This document shows positions 18,038 to 28,037 of a DNA stretch of 64,000 nt, one piece after another. Where the stretch lies: assembly GCA_037046615.1 (NCBI GenBank), contig JBAOHD010000014.1, forward strand, positions 62,001-126,000. Reading direction: 5' to 3'. A model generated the notes under the pieces. It did no database searches, was not told the DNA's origin, and saw nothing but the letters and a program-made list of their open reading frames with translations. Made by a program: the position numbers and the translations under genes. Positions within the stretch are counted from its first letter, which is position 1. Each line of letters starts with the position of its first letter. The stretch comes from Phosphoribacter sp037046615 (GTDB lineage Bacteria; Actinomycetota; Actinomycetes; Actinomycetales; Dermatophilaceae).

Positions 18038-18056
18038 CACCGTGTCCACCACGGTG
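18038..18056. promoter_or_regulatory. Inverted repeat CACCGTG-N5-CACGGTG upstream of ilvE
   Basis: Perfect 7-base arms with a 5-base spacer, 34-52 bases upstream of the ilvE start in the divergent region. It is a plausible operator; the cognate regulator is unknown and it does not match the CGTCTCA repeat next to ndgR. Confidence 0.4.
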
Positions 18057-18184
18057 ATCACCCGAGATTACCCAAGTTCCGGGATTTCCCATCGGGGCAC
18101 TCGATACCGGGGTTACAGTGGCACCAGACGTAGCCAGGGGGCGACGTCCGGCCCGGGGGGGCCGCGGGAGAGGCGGGTGAGCAC

Positions 18185-19354
18185 GTGCGATTCAAACTTC
18201 GACGGCAGGGTCGCTATAGCGCGACTTCCGTGCCGACGCGCCACGCGCGCACGGCATACAGTGCCCTCTCCGTCCGCACCGTGCCCATCGCCCTCCTTGG
18301 AGCCGTGCTGGCAGTCGGAGTCGATCTGGCTCCCGCGATGGGCCTGGCGTCCTCCCGCCCCGCAGCGGTGAGCGCTCCGGTGACCCAGGTGGACGCGGCG
18401 ACCGATCTGGCGCTCGCGGAGACAGCGTTCTTCGACCGGCCGGGATCCGGCAGTGCCCAGCGAGGGGTGGACCGCGAAGGCCCCATCCCGCTGGCTCCGT
18501 TCCTCGGGCTGCCCGACCTCGTCACCGAGCTTTCCGCGCTGTCGGCGATGCCCGACGCCACGAGCACGACGCTGCCGACGGTGGACGCCGGGCAGGTCCT
18601 CGCGTCGGGATTCGTCCGTCCCGTCGACGGCATCCCCTCCTCACCTTTCGGGCTGCGGGTGCACCCGATCACCGGAGCTCTCAAACTCCACAGCGGCCTT
18701 GACCTCGCTGCTGCCTGCAACACTCCCGTCGTCGCTGCGGCAGACGGTGTCGTCCAGTGGGCGGGTGTCGCGTTCTCCTATGGCGGCCGGGTCGTCCTCG
18801 ACCACCCCTCGGGCTTGCGCACCACCTATAACCACCTCAATGCGTATGCCGTCGCGCAGGGCATGCAGGTGCGCCAGGGGCAGATCATCGGCTTCATCGG
18901 GTCGACGGGGATGTCGACCGGATGCCACCTGCACTTCGAGGTGGTCGGCCCCCAAGGTTTCGCCGATCCGGCGCCCTATCTCGAGTTCGCGCCTTCACCG
19001 AAGACGAAGCTCCCGGCGGCTATCCCGCCGGTCGACACCACCTCGACCCCCGCGCCGACGAACCCTGCACCTACGACGACACCTGAGACTGCCACGTCCC
19101 CGTCGGCCACTGCGACCGCGTCGACCACTCCGACGGCCGAGCCTGGAGGCACTGCCACCGAGTCGCCCGCACCATCAACGACACCTCCGCCGACGACCAC
19201 CGAGCCCGCACCGACGCCGTCGACTCCGACGTCAACTCCGACGTCGCCGCCAAGCTCCCCGAGCACGACGGAGCCGACATCACCGTCACCGGATCCGGCA
19301 GAGACCACTCCGGCCCCTGACCCGATCGTCACCCCGCCAGCCACGCAGGGCTAG
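18185..19354 (+). CDS. Secreted M23 (LytM-type) peptidase with Thr/Pro-rich tail
   Basis: A 389-residue predicted cell-wall metallopeptidase. A signal/anchor helix lies near residues 33-52. The M23 domain (about 140-275) has GLRVHPITG, the zinc ligands in HSGLD and HLHFE, and GSTGMSTGCHLH. Residues from about 285 to the end are low-complexity Thr, Pro and Ser, probably a wall-spanning or glycosylated linker. GTG at 18185 follows a GGAGAGG. A -10-like TACAGT lies about 70 bases upstream. I looked for a ydaO c-di-AMP riboswitch in the leader and saw none. Confidence 0.85.
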   Translation: MRFKLRRQGRYSATSVPTRHARTAYSALSVRTVPIALLGAVLAVGVDLAPAMGLASSRPAAVSAPVTQVDAATDLALAETAFFDRPGSGSAQRGVDREGPIPLAPFLGLPDLVTELSALSAMPDATSTTLPTVDAGQVLASGFVRPVDGIPSSPFGLRVHPITGALKLHSGLDLAAACNTPVVAAADGVVQWAGVAFSYGGRVVLDHPSGLRTTYNHLNAYAVAQGMQVRQGQIIGFIGSTGMSTGCHLHFEVVGPQGFADPAPYLEFAPSPKTKLPAAIPPVDTTSTPAPTNPAPTTTPETATSPSATATASTTPTAEPGGTATESPAPSTTPPPTTTEPAPTPSTPTSTPTSPPSSPSTTEPTSPSPDPAETTPAPDPIVTPPATQG

Positions 19355-19376
19355 CACCGAGGCGACCCCACTTCGG

Positions 19377-20447
19377 TCAGGCGACCCCGGCCGCGATGGC
19401 GTCGCCGATTTCGGTCGTCGAGCGGGCAGCGCCCCCCCGGGTTGCAAGATCACGCTGCACCGCGCCCTCGACGGCACGTGCTGCGTCCGGGAGCCCGACA
19501 TGGTCGAGCATCATCGCGACCGAGAGGATCGCTGCCGTGGGGTCGGCCTTGGCCTGACCGGCAATGTCCGGAGCAGACCCGTGCACGGGCTCGAACATGC
19601 TCGGCGCCGTCCGCTCGGGGTTGATATTGCCGCTCGCCGCCAGACCGATGCCACCAGCGATCGCTGCGGCGATGTCGGTGACGATGTCGCCGAAGAGGTT
19701 GTCGGTGACGATGACATCGAAGCGGCCCGGGTCGGTCACCATGAAGATCGTCGCAGCGTCGACATGCTGGTATGCCGTCGAGACATCGGGGAACTCCGTC
19801 GCGACCGCCTCGACCGTGCGCCGCCACAGGTGGCCGGCGAACGTCAGCACATTGTGTTTGTGGACCAGCGTGAGGTGCTTGCGCGGCCGCGCCTGCGCGC
19901 GGGCGAAGGCGTCACGCACGACGCGCTCCACGCCGAAGCGGGTGTTGACGCTGACCTCGGTGGCGATCTCGTGCGGGGTGTCGATGCGCAGAGTGCCGCC
20001 ATTGCCGACGTAAGGCCCCTCGGTGCCCTCCCGCACGACGACGAAGTCGATGCCGTCGGGGGCGACTGCTGCAACGTCAAGCGGGCTCGAGACGCCGGGG
20101 TAGAGCTTGGCCGGGCGGAGGTTGACGTAATGGTCGAGGGCGAACCGCAGCGGCAGCAGGACTCCCCGCTCGAGGACGCCGCTGGGCACCGTCGGGTCGC
20201 CGATCGCCCCGAGGAGGATCGCGTCGTGGCCGCGGATCTCCTCGACGACGCTCGCGGGCAGGGTCTCGCCGGTGGCGTGCCACCGGCGGGCACCGAGGTC
20301 GTAGGTCGTCGTCGAGACCGACACCCCGGCTGATGCCGCGACGGCGCCAAGGACCTTCAGACCCTCGTCGACGACCTCAGGGCCGATGCCGTCACCACCG
20401 ATGACAGCCAGGTTGAGTGAGGTCGGGGCAACAGTGGTCTCAGGCAC
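19377..20447 (-). CDS. leuB: 3-isopropylmalate dehydrogenase
   Basis: A 356-residue NAD-dependent decarboxylating dehydrogenase. Seen are GGDGIGPEVVDEGLKVL, LLGAIGDP, the substrate-binding R-x4-R region (LRPAKLYPGV), the catalytic Tyr in REGTEGPYVG, and DNLFGDIVTD. GTG at 20447. It makes 4-methyl-2-oxopentanoate from isopropylmalate and very probably also oxidises 3-methylmalate in the CimA route. It is separate from leuCD by 16 kb, as in mycobacteria, and lies downstream of serA on the same strand. Confidence 0.95.
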   Translation of the reverse strand: MPETTVAPTSLNLAVIGGDGIGPEVVDEGLKVLGAVAASAGVSVSTTTYDLGARRWHATGETLPASVVEEIRGHDAILLGAIGDPTVPSGVLERGVLLPLRFALDHYVNLRPAKLYPGVSSPLDVAAVAPDGIDFVVVREGTEGPYVGNGGTLRIDTPHEIATEVSVNTRFGVERVVRDAFARAQARPRKHLTLVHKHNVLTFAGHLWRRTVEAVATEFPDVSTAYQHVDAATIFMVTDPGRFDVIVTDNLFGDIVTDIAAAIAGGIGLAASGNINPERTAPSMFEPVHGSAPDIAGQAKADPTAAILSVAMMLDHVGLPDAARAVEGAVQRDLATRGGAARSTTEIGDAIAAGVA

Positions 20448-20521
20448 GGCCCAAGCCTAGAGATGCCTCCTGTCCACACCGCCCCAGGGTCCACATCCCG
20501 AAACCCGGGGCGCCTGTGGTG

Positions 20522-22105
20522 TCAGAGGTCGACGGCGGCGAAAGACTCGGCGCCGATGGCCTCGGCAATGCCCGCGGCCACGTCCTGGGGCACCTCGACG
20601 TCGGCATTGAGGATCATGAGGGCGCGAGACGCGTTGTCGCTCCGCGCGACCTGCATGCCGCCGATGTTGATGCCGGCCTGGCCGAGGAGGTTGCCGACCT
20701 GGCCGATGACCCCGGGCCGGTCGGCATACGTGAAGACCGCGAAGTGGTCCGTGAGGGGCACCTCGATGTCGAAGCCGTTGATCTCGACGAGCTTTTCGAT
20801 CATCCGCGGCCCTGTGAGGGTGCCGGAAATCGACACCGTCCGACCATCCGGGAGTGTCCCGCGCAGCATCGTGACGTTGCGGAAGTCACCGCTGACCGCG
20901 TCCGTCGTCATCGTGATCCCGACGCCGCGCGCCTCGGCGATGACCGGGGCGTTGACATAGGACACCTGCTGCTCGACGACGTCCATGAAGAGGCCCTTGA
21001 GTGCCGACAAGGACCAGATGCTCACGTCGTGCTCGGTGATCTCACCGTGGACCTCGAGGTTGAGGTGCAGCGGGACCGCGCCGGCCACGGCGGTGAAGAT
21101 CCGGCCGAGCTTTTCGACCAGAGCGATGCCGGGGCGGACCTCTTCCACGATCACCCCGCCGGAGACGTTGACCGCATCGGGGACGAGTTCGCCGCCGAGG
21201 GCGAGGCGGACCGACTTGGCGACCGACACGCCTGCCTTTTCCTGGGCCTCCTCGGTGGAGGCACCGAGGTGCGGCGTCACGACGACATTGTCGAACTCGA
21301 AGACCGGGGAGTCCGTGCACGGCTCCTTGGCGAAGACGTCGAGGCCCGCGGCGCCCACCCGGCCCGAGCGGATGGCATCGGCGAGCGCGGTCTCGTCGAC
21401 GATGCCACCGCGCGCGGCATTGACGATGACGACCCCCGGCTTGACCTTGGCGAGGGCCTCGGCGCCGATGAGTCCCACGGTCTCGGCCGTCTTGGGCAGG
21501 TGGATCGAGATGAAGTCAGCCGTCGCGAGCAACTCGTCGAGGTCGACGAGGCGGGCGCCGAGCTGGCTCGCCTTGGTCGGCGTGGTGTAGGGGTCGTAGG
21601 CGACGATGTGCATGCCGAACCCGCGCAGGCGTTCGGCCACGAGGGCGCCGATGCGGCCGAGACCGACGATCCCGACCGTCTTGTCGAGCAACTCCACTCC
21701 ACCGAACTTCGAGCGCTTCCACGCCCCGCCTTTGAGCGCTTGGCTGGCCGGCGAGATGTGGCGAGCGGCCGCGAGCATGAGGCCGACTGCCAGTTCGGCA
21801 GCTGACGTGATGTTGGAGGTCGGGGCATTGACGACCATGACGCCCGCCTGAGTTGCTGCCGGGACGTCGACGTTGTCCAACCCCACGCCGGCGCGAGCGA
21901 TGACCTTGAGTTTGGGTGCGGCGGCGATCGCCTCGGCGTCCATCTTCGTCGCGGAGCGGATCAACACGGCGTCGGCATCGGCCAGGGCCGGAAGCAAAGA
22001 CGAGCGGTCGGCGCCGTCACACGAGCGGATCTCGAAGTCGGGTCCGAGCGCGTCGACCGTGGCGGGGGACAGCTCTTCGGCGAGAAGGACGACAGGCTTG
22101 GTCAC
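20522..22105 (-). CDS. serA: D-3-phosphoglycerate dehydrogenase, long type
   Basis: The first enzyme of serine synthesis, 527 residues. Order: substrate/NAD domains with GLDNVDVPAAT, Rossmann GLGRIGALVAERL, catalytic KPGVVIVNAARGG and the H in VTPHLGAST; then an intervening domain (about 310-450); then a C-terminal ACT domain (AVFTYADRPGVIGQVG), the likely serine sensor. I chose GTG at 22105 because AAAGGA lies seven bases upstream; a longer frame to 22135 has no such signal. Confidence 0.95.
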   Translation of the reverse strand: MTKPVVLLAEELSPATVDALGPDFEIRSCDGADRSSLLPALADADAVLIRSATKMDAEAIAAAPKLKVIARAGVGLDNVDVPAATQAGVMVVNAPTSNITSAAELAVGLMLAAARHISPASQALKGGAWKRSKFGGVELLDKTVGIVGLGRIGALVAERLRGFGMHIVAYDPYTTPTKASQLGARLVDLDELLATADFISIHLPKTAETVGLIGAEALAKVKPGVVIVNAARGGIVDETALADAIRSGRVGAAGLDVFAKEPCTDSPVFEFDNVVVTPHLGASTEEAQEKAGVSVAKSVRLALGGELVPDAVNVSGGVIVEEVRPGIALVEKLGRIFTAVAGAVPLHLNLEVHGEITEHDVSIWSLSALKGLFMDVVEQQVSYVNAPVIAEARGVGITMTTDAVSGDFRNVTMLRGTLPDGRTVSISGTLTGPRMIEKLVEINGFDIEVPLTDHFAVFTYADRPGVIGQVGNLLGQAGINIGGMQVARSDNASRALMILNADVEVPQDVAAGIAEAIGAESFAAVDL

Positions 22106-22295
22106 GAGAAAGTCCTTTGGAGCGGGACCGGGCACGGCGGTCGGGCAGCGAGGGTCGGAGTGGCACCTCGATGTGCCGAGTCGAGCCTAGACCGCAGCGG
22201 TATGCCGTCCCGTCAGTGAACCGGGGTGAACGGCGTGACGTCCCGCACCCCAAACGTGAGACAGTCTCGTCGGCCTCGGCTTGCGGGCAGCGCAG

Positions 22296-22790
22296 CTAGG
22301 ACAGGGTGAGGTCTGATGGAGCCTCCGGCACCTTATCCAGTCGCCGCCGAGCCACCCGGGTCAGCCACACGGTGGCCCCGATCCCCACGACGGCCGCGAG
22401 GAGCCAGCCCCAGATTGCTCCGGCCGTGCCACCCAGCCACGCTTCGATGACGGCGAAGCCGACCGTCGAATAGATCGCCGCCCACATCAGGGCACCCACG
22501 ATTGCACCAATCTCGTACCGCCACACCGGCATACGCAATGCGCCTGCAGCGAAGTTGACCACCGATTGGATCCCGACGGTGAGGAAGGACAGCGCGACGG
22601 CCGGAGCGCCATAGCGTGCGACGACGGTCTCGGCGCGCCGGACGAGCTGCGTGTCGAAGTGCCGGGCGGCCTTCGTGTGCTCTCCCCCGCGGCGAGCCCC
22701 CCACCCGAGCACGTAGGTGAGATTGGCACGCACCATCGCGCCCGTGAAGAACACGGCATACGTGAGCGCGAAGGGCCAATCGGAGAACAC
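22296..22790 (-). CDS. DedA/VTT-like small membrane protein
   Basis: A 164-residue integral membrane protein with about four hydrophobic segments (FALTYAVFFTGAMV; VALSFLTVGIQSVVNFAAGAL; IGAIVGALMWAAIYSTVGFAVI; GWLLAAVVGIGATVWL). The layout with a Gly-containing re-entrant region resembles SNARE-associated DedA proteins, but it is short and lacks part of the usual N-terminal half. GTG at 22790 follows AGGTGGG. Possibly lipid or small-molecule transport; not certain. Confidence 0.6.
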   Translation of the reverse strand: MFSDWPFALTYAVFFTGAMVRANLTYVLGWGARRGGEHTKAARHFDTQLVRRAETVVARYGAPAVALSFLTVGIQSVVNFAAGALRMPVWRYEIGAIVGALMWAAIYSTVGFAVIEAWLGGTAGAIWGWLLAAVVGIGATVWLTRVARRRLDKVPEAPSDLTLS

Positions 22791-22844
22791 CCGCCCACCT
22801 TAGGCGGCGCGGTCGGCATTGCGAACTCCTCGCAGCACAGACAG

Positions 22845-22882
22845 GTATGCCGTGCCACCCGGTCGGGGGCGGCACGGCATAC
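22845..22882. terminator. Terminator built from an inverted pair of GTATGCCG motifs
   Basis: A perfect 12-base-pair stem (22845-22856 with 22871-22882) with a 14-base loop, 25 bases after the ilvC stop. Each arm starts with the iterated octamer GTATGCCG seen throughout the window. Confidence 0.7.
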
Positions 22883-22906
22883 GTGCGTGTTGCGACTGCG
22901 TGTGGG

Positions 22907-23953
22907 TCAGTGCCGCGCGGCCGAGCCTTCGGTGTAGTCCGAGTCGCTGTCCTTGATCCAGCTCATGAGCTTGCGCAGTTCGCGGCCGGTGCCCTCGATC
23001 GGGTGCTGCGGCCCCCTTGGCGCGCAGGTCCTTGAACTCCGGCGCCCCGGCGTCCTGGTCGCCGATGAAGCGCTTGGCGAAGGCGCCGTTCTGGATGTCG
23101 GCGAGGACGGCCTTCATGTTCTCCTTGACCGTGCGGGTCGATGACCCGCGGGCCGGAGACGTAGTCGCCGTACTCGGCGGTGTCGGAGACCGACCAGCGC
23201 TGCTTGGCGATGCCGCCCTCGACCATGAGGTCGACGATGAGCTTGAGCTCGTGGAGGCACTCGAAGTAGGCGACCTCGGGCTGGTAGCCGGCCTCGACGA
23301 GGGTCTCGAAGCCGTACATCACGAGCTGCGAGGCACCGCCGCAGAGCACGGCCTGCTCGCCGAAGAGGTCGGTCTCGGACTCCTCGGTGAAGGTCGTCTT
23401 GATGCCGCCGGCGCGCAGGCCGCCGATCGCCTTCGCGTAGGACTTGCGCGACGTCCCACGCCTCGCCCGGACGCGTCCTGCTCGACACGCGACGAGCACC
23501 GGCACGCCACGGCCGTCGGCGTACTCGCGGCGCACGAGGTGGCCGGGGCCCTTGGGGGCGACCATGATGACGTCGGACGCCGGCTTCGGGGCGTGATGTA
23601 GCCGAAGCGGATGTTGAAGCCGTGGCCGAAGAGCAGCGCCGTCGCCCTCGCGCGAGGTTGGGCTCGATGTGGCTCGGCGTAGACGTGCCGCTGGACCTGG
23701 TCGGGCGTGAGGATGACGACGAGGTCGGCCTCCTTGACCGCGTCGGCGACGCGTCAGGACGCGCAGGCCCTCGGCCTCGGCCTTGGCCTTGCTCTTGCTG
23801 CCCTCGGCGCAGGCCGACGCGGACGTCGACGCCCGGAGTCGCGCAGGTTGAGCGCGTGGGCGTGGCCCTGGCTGCCGTAGCCGATGACGGCGACCTTCGT
23901 GCCCTGGATGATCGACGAGGTCGGCGTCGTCGTCGTAGAATCATCTCGGCCAT
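22907..23953 (-). CDS. ilvC: Ketol-acid reductoisomerase (many frame breaks)
   Basis: Converts acetolactate or acetohydroxybutyrate to dihydroxy-acids with NADPH and Mg. Pieces in all three frames match: GTKVAVIGYGSQGHAHALNLR, VMVAPKGPGHLVRREY, GGIKTTFTEESETDLFGEQAVLCGG, LVEAGYQPEVAYFECLHELK and SVSDTAEYGDYVSGPRVID. At least eight single-base shifts are needed to join them. ATG at 23953 with AAGGAG upstream; stop at 22907. The dense breaks with preserved motifs point to poor sequence quality. Third gene of the ilvBNC operon. Confidence 0.88.
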
Positions 23954-23997
23954 AGGGGGCCACTCCTTCTGGAAGCTTCTGGTTGGTGGGTGGGACG

Positions 23998-24544
23998 TCA
24001 ACGTGGCTGAGGCGGTGATGCCGTGTCACGGCGCTGCGCAGCGCGCGGTCGGTGATCGACGCGCGGACCGCGACCGACCGCGACGATGCCGGACTGGACG
24101 AGCTCGCGGATGCCGAAGGGCTCGAGGACGCCGAGCATGGCCTGCGACCTTGTCGGACCTTGCCGGTGGCCTCGATCGTCAGGCTGTCCGAGGCGACGTC
24201 GACGACCTTGCCGCGGAACAGCTCGGCGGTCTCGACGATGTGGCTGCGGGTCGTGGCGTCGGCGCGGACCTTGACCAGGACGATCTGGCGCTGCACCGAC
24301 GTCGGCGGCTCGAGCTCGACGATCTTGAGCACCTCGACCAGCTTGTTGAGCTGCTTGGTGACCTGCTCGAGCGGCAGTTCGTCGCACGTCGACGACGACG
24401 GTCATCCGGGAGACCTCGGCGTGCTCGGTCGGGCCCGACCGCGAGGCTGTCGATGTTGAAGCCGCGGCGGGAGAACAGGGCGGCGATCCGGGCGAGGACG
24501 CCGGGCTTGTCCTCGACGAGGACGGACAGGGTGTGCTTAGGCAT
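23998..24544 (-). CDS. ilvN: Acetolactate synthase small (regulatory) subunit (several frame breaks)
   Basis: The ACT-domain subunit giving valine feedback control to IlvB. Readable: MPKHTLSVLVEDKPGVLAR, IAALFSRRGFNIDSLAVGP, RIVELEPPTSVQRQIVLVKV-like text, FRGKVVDVASDSLTIEATG, and FGIRELVQSGIVAVGRG near the end. Several shifts occur, so the exact stop is uncertain. ATG at 24544 lies 14 bases after the ilvB stop, with AGAGGA between. Part of the ilvBNC operon controlled by the leader at 26501-26588. Confidence 0.85.
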
Positions 24545-24558
24545 GGTGGTGGTTCCTC

Positions 24559-26415
24559 TCAGGCTTCCCGCTCCCACAGGGGTGCTCCCCCGCGGGCGAT
24601 GAGGATCTTGTCGTTGCTCACTGCCGGCCGGCACCATCGGCCACACCATCGCGTCGCGCTGGACGACGAAGTCGATGACGCACCGGGCGGTCGTTGATCG
24701 CCAGCGCCTACTCGATCGCCGCGTCGACGTCGCTCGGCGTGCTCGACCCGACAGACCGGCGCAGCCGTAGGCGTCGGCGAGCTTGACGAAGTCGGGGATG
24801 CGCACGGCGTTGTGGCTCGTGTGCAGGTCGGTGTTGGAGTAGCGCTCGTTGTAGAAGAGCGTCTGCCACTGGCGGACCATGCCGAGGCTGGAGTTGTTGA
24901 TGACGGCGACCTTGATCGGGATGTCGTTGATGACGCAGGTCGCGAGCTCCTGGTTGGTCATCTGGAAGCAGCCGTCGCCGTCGATGGCCCACACCGTGCG
25001 GTGCGGCTCGGCCACCTTGGCGCCCATCGCGGCCGGCACGCGAGTAGCCCATCGTCCCCAGCGCCGCCGGAGTTGATCCACGAGTTCGGGCGGGAGTACT
25101 CGACGAACTGCGCGGCCCACATCTGGTGCTGGCCGACGCCCGCGACGTAGGTCGCCTCGGGACCGGACAGCGCTCCGATCCGCTCGATGACGTATTGCGG
25201 CGAGAGGCCGTCTTCGGCGGGGTCGTAGCCGACGGGGTAGGTCGCCTTCCAGTCGGCGACGGTCTCGCGCCACGAGGCGTATGCCGGTGCGCCCTGAGCG
25301 GCGTGCTCGGCCTTCAACGCGTCGATGAGGTCGACGATGACGTCCTTGGCAGTCGCCGACGATCGGCACGTCGGCCACGCGGTTCTTGGAGATCTCGGCC
25401 GGGTCGATGTCGGCGTGGATGACCTTGGCGCCGGGCGCGAAGGTCGACAGCTGCCCGGTGACCCGGTCGTCGAACCGCGCGCCCAGAGTGATGAGCAGGT
25501 CGGACTTCTGCAGGCCGGTGACCGCGGCGACCGAGCCGTGCATGCCCGGCATCCCGAGGTGGAGCGGGTGCGCTGTCCGGGACCGCACCGCGAGCCATGA
25601 GGGTCGTCACGAGCGGGATGTTGGTGAGTTCGACGAGCTGACGCAGTTCTTCGCTGGCGCGAGCGCGGATGACGCCGCCGCCGATGTAGAAGATGGGGCG
25701 TTCGGCGGCCATGATGAGGCGCGCGGCTTCGCGGATCTGCTTGCCGTGCGGGCGGGCGACCGGCCGATAGCCGGGCAGGTCGATCGTCGGGGGCCACGAG
25801 AAGGTGGTCTGCCCGACGAGGGCGTCCTTGCTGATGTCGACCAGGACCGGGCCGGGGCGGCCGGTGCCGGCGATGTGGAACGCCTCGGCGATGGCACGGG
25901 GGATCTCGTCGGGGTTGGTCACCAGGTAGTTGTGCTTGGTGATCGGCATCGTGATGCCCCGAATGTCGGCTTCCTGGAAGGCATCCGTGCCGATCGAGCC
26001 GCTGGGCACCTGGCCGGTGATCGCGACGATCGGCACCGAGTCCATGTAGGCGTCGGCGATCGGCGGTCACGAGGTTGGTCGCGCCGGGGCCGGAGGTCGC
26101 CATGCAGACACCGATCTTGCCGGTCGCCGCGGCATACCCCTCGGCGGCGTGACCCGCGCCCTGCTCGTGACGCACAAGGATGTGTCGCACCTTCGTGGAG
26201 TCCATCAGCGGGTCGTAGGCCGGGAGGATGGCGCCGCCGGGGATGCCGAAGACCGTGTCGACACCGACTGCCTCGAGGGACAGGACGAGGGACTGTGCTC
26301 CCGTGACCTGCTGGGGAGCCGCCGCCGGGGTGGGCGCGTCAGCGCCGGTCGTCCGCGGACGGGCTTGGGCGAGGTTGGCCGGAGACGCCTTGGCTGGCGT
26401 CGCGCGTTCGGTCAC
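24559..26415 (-). CDS. ilvB: Acetolactate synthase large subunit (several frame breaks)
   Basis: A ThDP-dependent enzyme making acetolactate from pyruvate (Val, Leu) or acetohydroxybutyrate (Ile). Seen are GVDTVFGIPGGAILPAYDP, the catalytic Glu in RHEQGAGHAAEGYA, ATSGPGATNLVT, PVLVDISKDAL, and the ThDP/Mg motif GDGCFQMTNQEL...NNSSLGMVRQWQ. At least six shifts interrupt the frame. Start GTG at 26415; an Ala/Pro-rich 35-residue N-terminal extension precedes the domain. Stop near 24559, then ilvN. Transcription is probably attenuated by the upstream leader. Confidence 0.9.
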
Positions 26416-26500
26416 GATGGGTCACCACTTCTGCTCGGGTCTTGCCTTGTCACTACCTGCGCACTGAGTCCTACTCTGGCCGGTCAACCAGAGATCCCAC

Positions 26501-26534
26501 AAAAAAGCCCTCCGGTCCCGGGGGACAGAAGGGC
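26501..26534 (-). terminator. Attenuator terminator of the ilvBNC leader
   Basis: On the minus strand GCCCTTC (26534-26528) pairs with GGAGGGC (26513-26507), followed by six T residues (26506-26501). It lies 86 bases before the ilvB start. An upstream hairpin (26535-26541 with 26556-26562, perfect 7-base arms) overlaps the end of the leader peptide frame. Confidence 0.8.
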
Positions 26535-26552
26535 GCGCGTCGACGGGTTGCG

Positions 26553-26588
26553 TCAGACGCGCCTGGAAACTACGAGGACCTGTGCCAC
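26553..26588 (-). CDS. ilvB leader peptide
   Basis: An 11-codon frame, GTG at 26588, reading MAQVLVVSRRV. The Val/Leu run followed by basic residues matches the pattern of ilvB leader peptides known in Streptomyces and mycobacteria. Its stop lies in the hairpin preceding the terminator, so ribosome stalling at Val/Leu codons could relieve termination. Confidence 0.7.
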   Translation of the reverse strand: MAQVLVVSRRV

Positions 26589-26701
26589 GGGTCCACCGTC
26601 GCCCGCAGGGGTATGCCGTGTCAACCGTGAGACGAGCTGGTCTCACCATCCGGTCGGGTGACCTCCGCCACTGACGCTGTCGGGGCCGCTATCGTCCGGA
26701 C

Positions 26702-28037
26702 ATGGTGACCACCCAACTGCCGGGTTCGGTGCGACGCGGGTATGCCCTCGGCGGCGTGGCCACCGGTTCCTTCGGCACCGTCCCCGGCCTGCTGCTCCTT
26801 CCCTACCTGACCGACCGGCTCGGTGTCGCGGCCGGCCTCGCCGGCCTGGTCGTCTTCCTCCCCAAGGCCTGGGACGTCATCCTCAACCCGATCGCTGGGC
26901 GCATCTCCGACCGCTCGACCAACCCCGCCGGCCGTCGCCGACCGTTCTTGCTGCGGGCCGGCCTCGCGCTGGCGATCTGCTTCGCCCTGCTCTTCGCCGG
27001 CCCCACCTCCCCCACTGAGCCTGGGCGCCGCGTGGGTCGTCGTGCTCTTCCTCGCCTGCGCCACGGCATACGCGTTCTTCCAAGTGCCCTATGTCTCGAT
27101 GCCGGCCGAACTCACCGACGACTATGACGAACGCACCCGCCTCATGTCCTGGCGGGTCGCGATCCTCGCCCTGGCCATCCTCGTCTCGGGCGGTCTGTCG
27201 CCGATGGTCCGTGACGCCCTCGGACCAGACTGGGGCTATCGCGCAGTGGGCGTCTTCGTCGGACTGCTCATTGCTGTCGGTGCGCTCGGCGCCTGGTGGG
27301 GCACCCGCAATGCGACCCTGCGCGACGTCGCCGCGCCGAGCGCCAGCCTCGCCGAACAACTGCGAATCGTGGCCCGCGCCAAGGATTTTCGCACGCTCCT
27401 GGTCGCCTACGTGCTCCAAGCCTTGGCCACCGCAGCAATGCTCGCCGGCGTCGACTACGTGGCGCGCACCCTCATGGGGTCACCTGGCCTCTCGTCCATC
27501 CTTTTCGTCTGCTTCGTCGCCCCCGCACTCGTCGTCACCCCCGTCTGGCAATGGGTCGGACAGCGGGTCGGCAAGCGCACCGGCTTCCTCGTCGCGTCAC
27601 TTCTGCTCGGCGGCGGCGCGCTGGCCTCCCTGCTCGGGATGCAGATCGGCGTCGGCGCCCTCGCGGCTGCGGTGGCGGTCGTCGGGATCGGGTATGCCGG
27701 CACTCAGATGTTTCCCCTCGCGATGCTCCCGGACGTGGCTGCCGTCGATGCCGCTCGCACCGGGGAGAACCGCACCGGTGTCTACACAGGGGTAAGGACT
27801 GCCGCGGAAACCTTTGGGATGGCGCTCGGGCCCTTCGCGTATGCCGCCGTCCTCGCCTCCGGCGGCTATGTCTCCTCCACCGACGGGCAAGCTCACCAGC
27901 CGGAGTCGGCCCTGACCGCGATGAGCCTCGGATTTTCGGTGCTCCCGGCGGTGCTCGTCGCGCTCTCGCTGATCTTCCTCCTGCGGTATCGCCTCGATGC
28001 GGCGACCGTCGAACAGTCCCGGACGGAGACCCCATGA
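26702..28037 (+). CDS. Major facilitator superfamily transporter, GPH/MFS_2-like (one frame break)
   Basis: About 445 residues with roughly 12 membrane segments. The N-terminal segment has LLPYLTDRLGV and the loop motif FLPKAWDVILNPIAGRISDRS, typical of glycoside-pentoside-hexuronide or lipid-type symporters (MelB/Mfsd2 group). A frame break near 27010 joins to AAWVVVLFLACATAYAFFQVPYVSMPAEL. ATG at 26702 has a -10-like TATCGT seven bases before it, so the mRNA may be leaderless. Its stop overlaps the next start (ATGA), tying transport to the PLP lyase-like enzyme. Substrate unknown. Confidence 0.8.

Noticed and set aside
18057..18184. Possible ydaO/c-di-AMP riboswitch before the M23 peptidase
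   Set aside because: The conserved riboswitch elements expected for that class are not visible in this 128-base leader.
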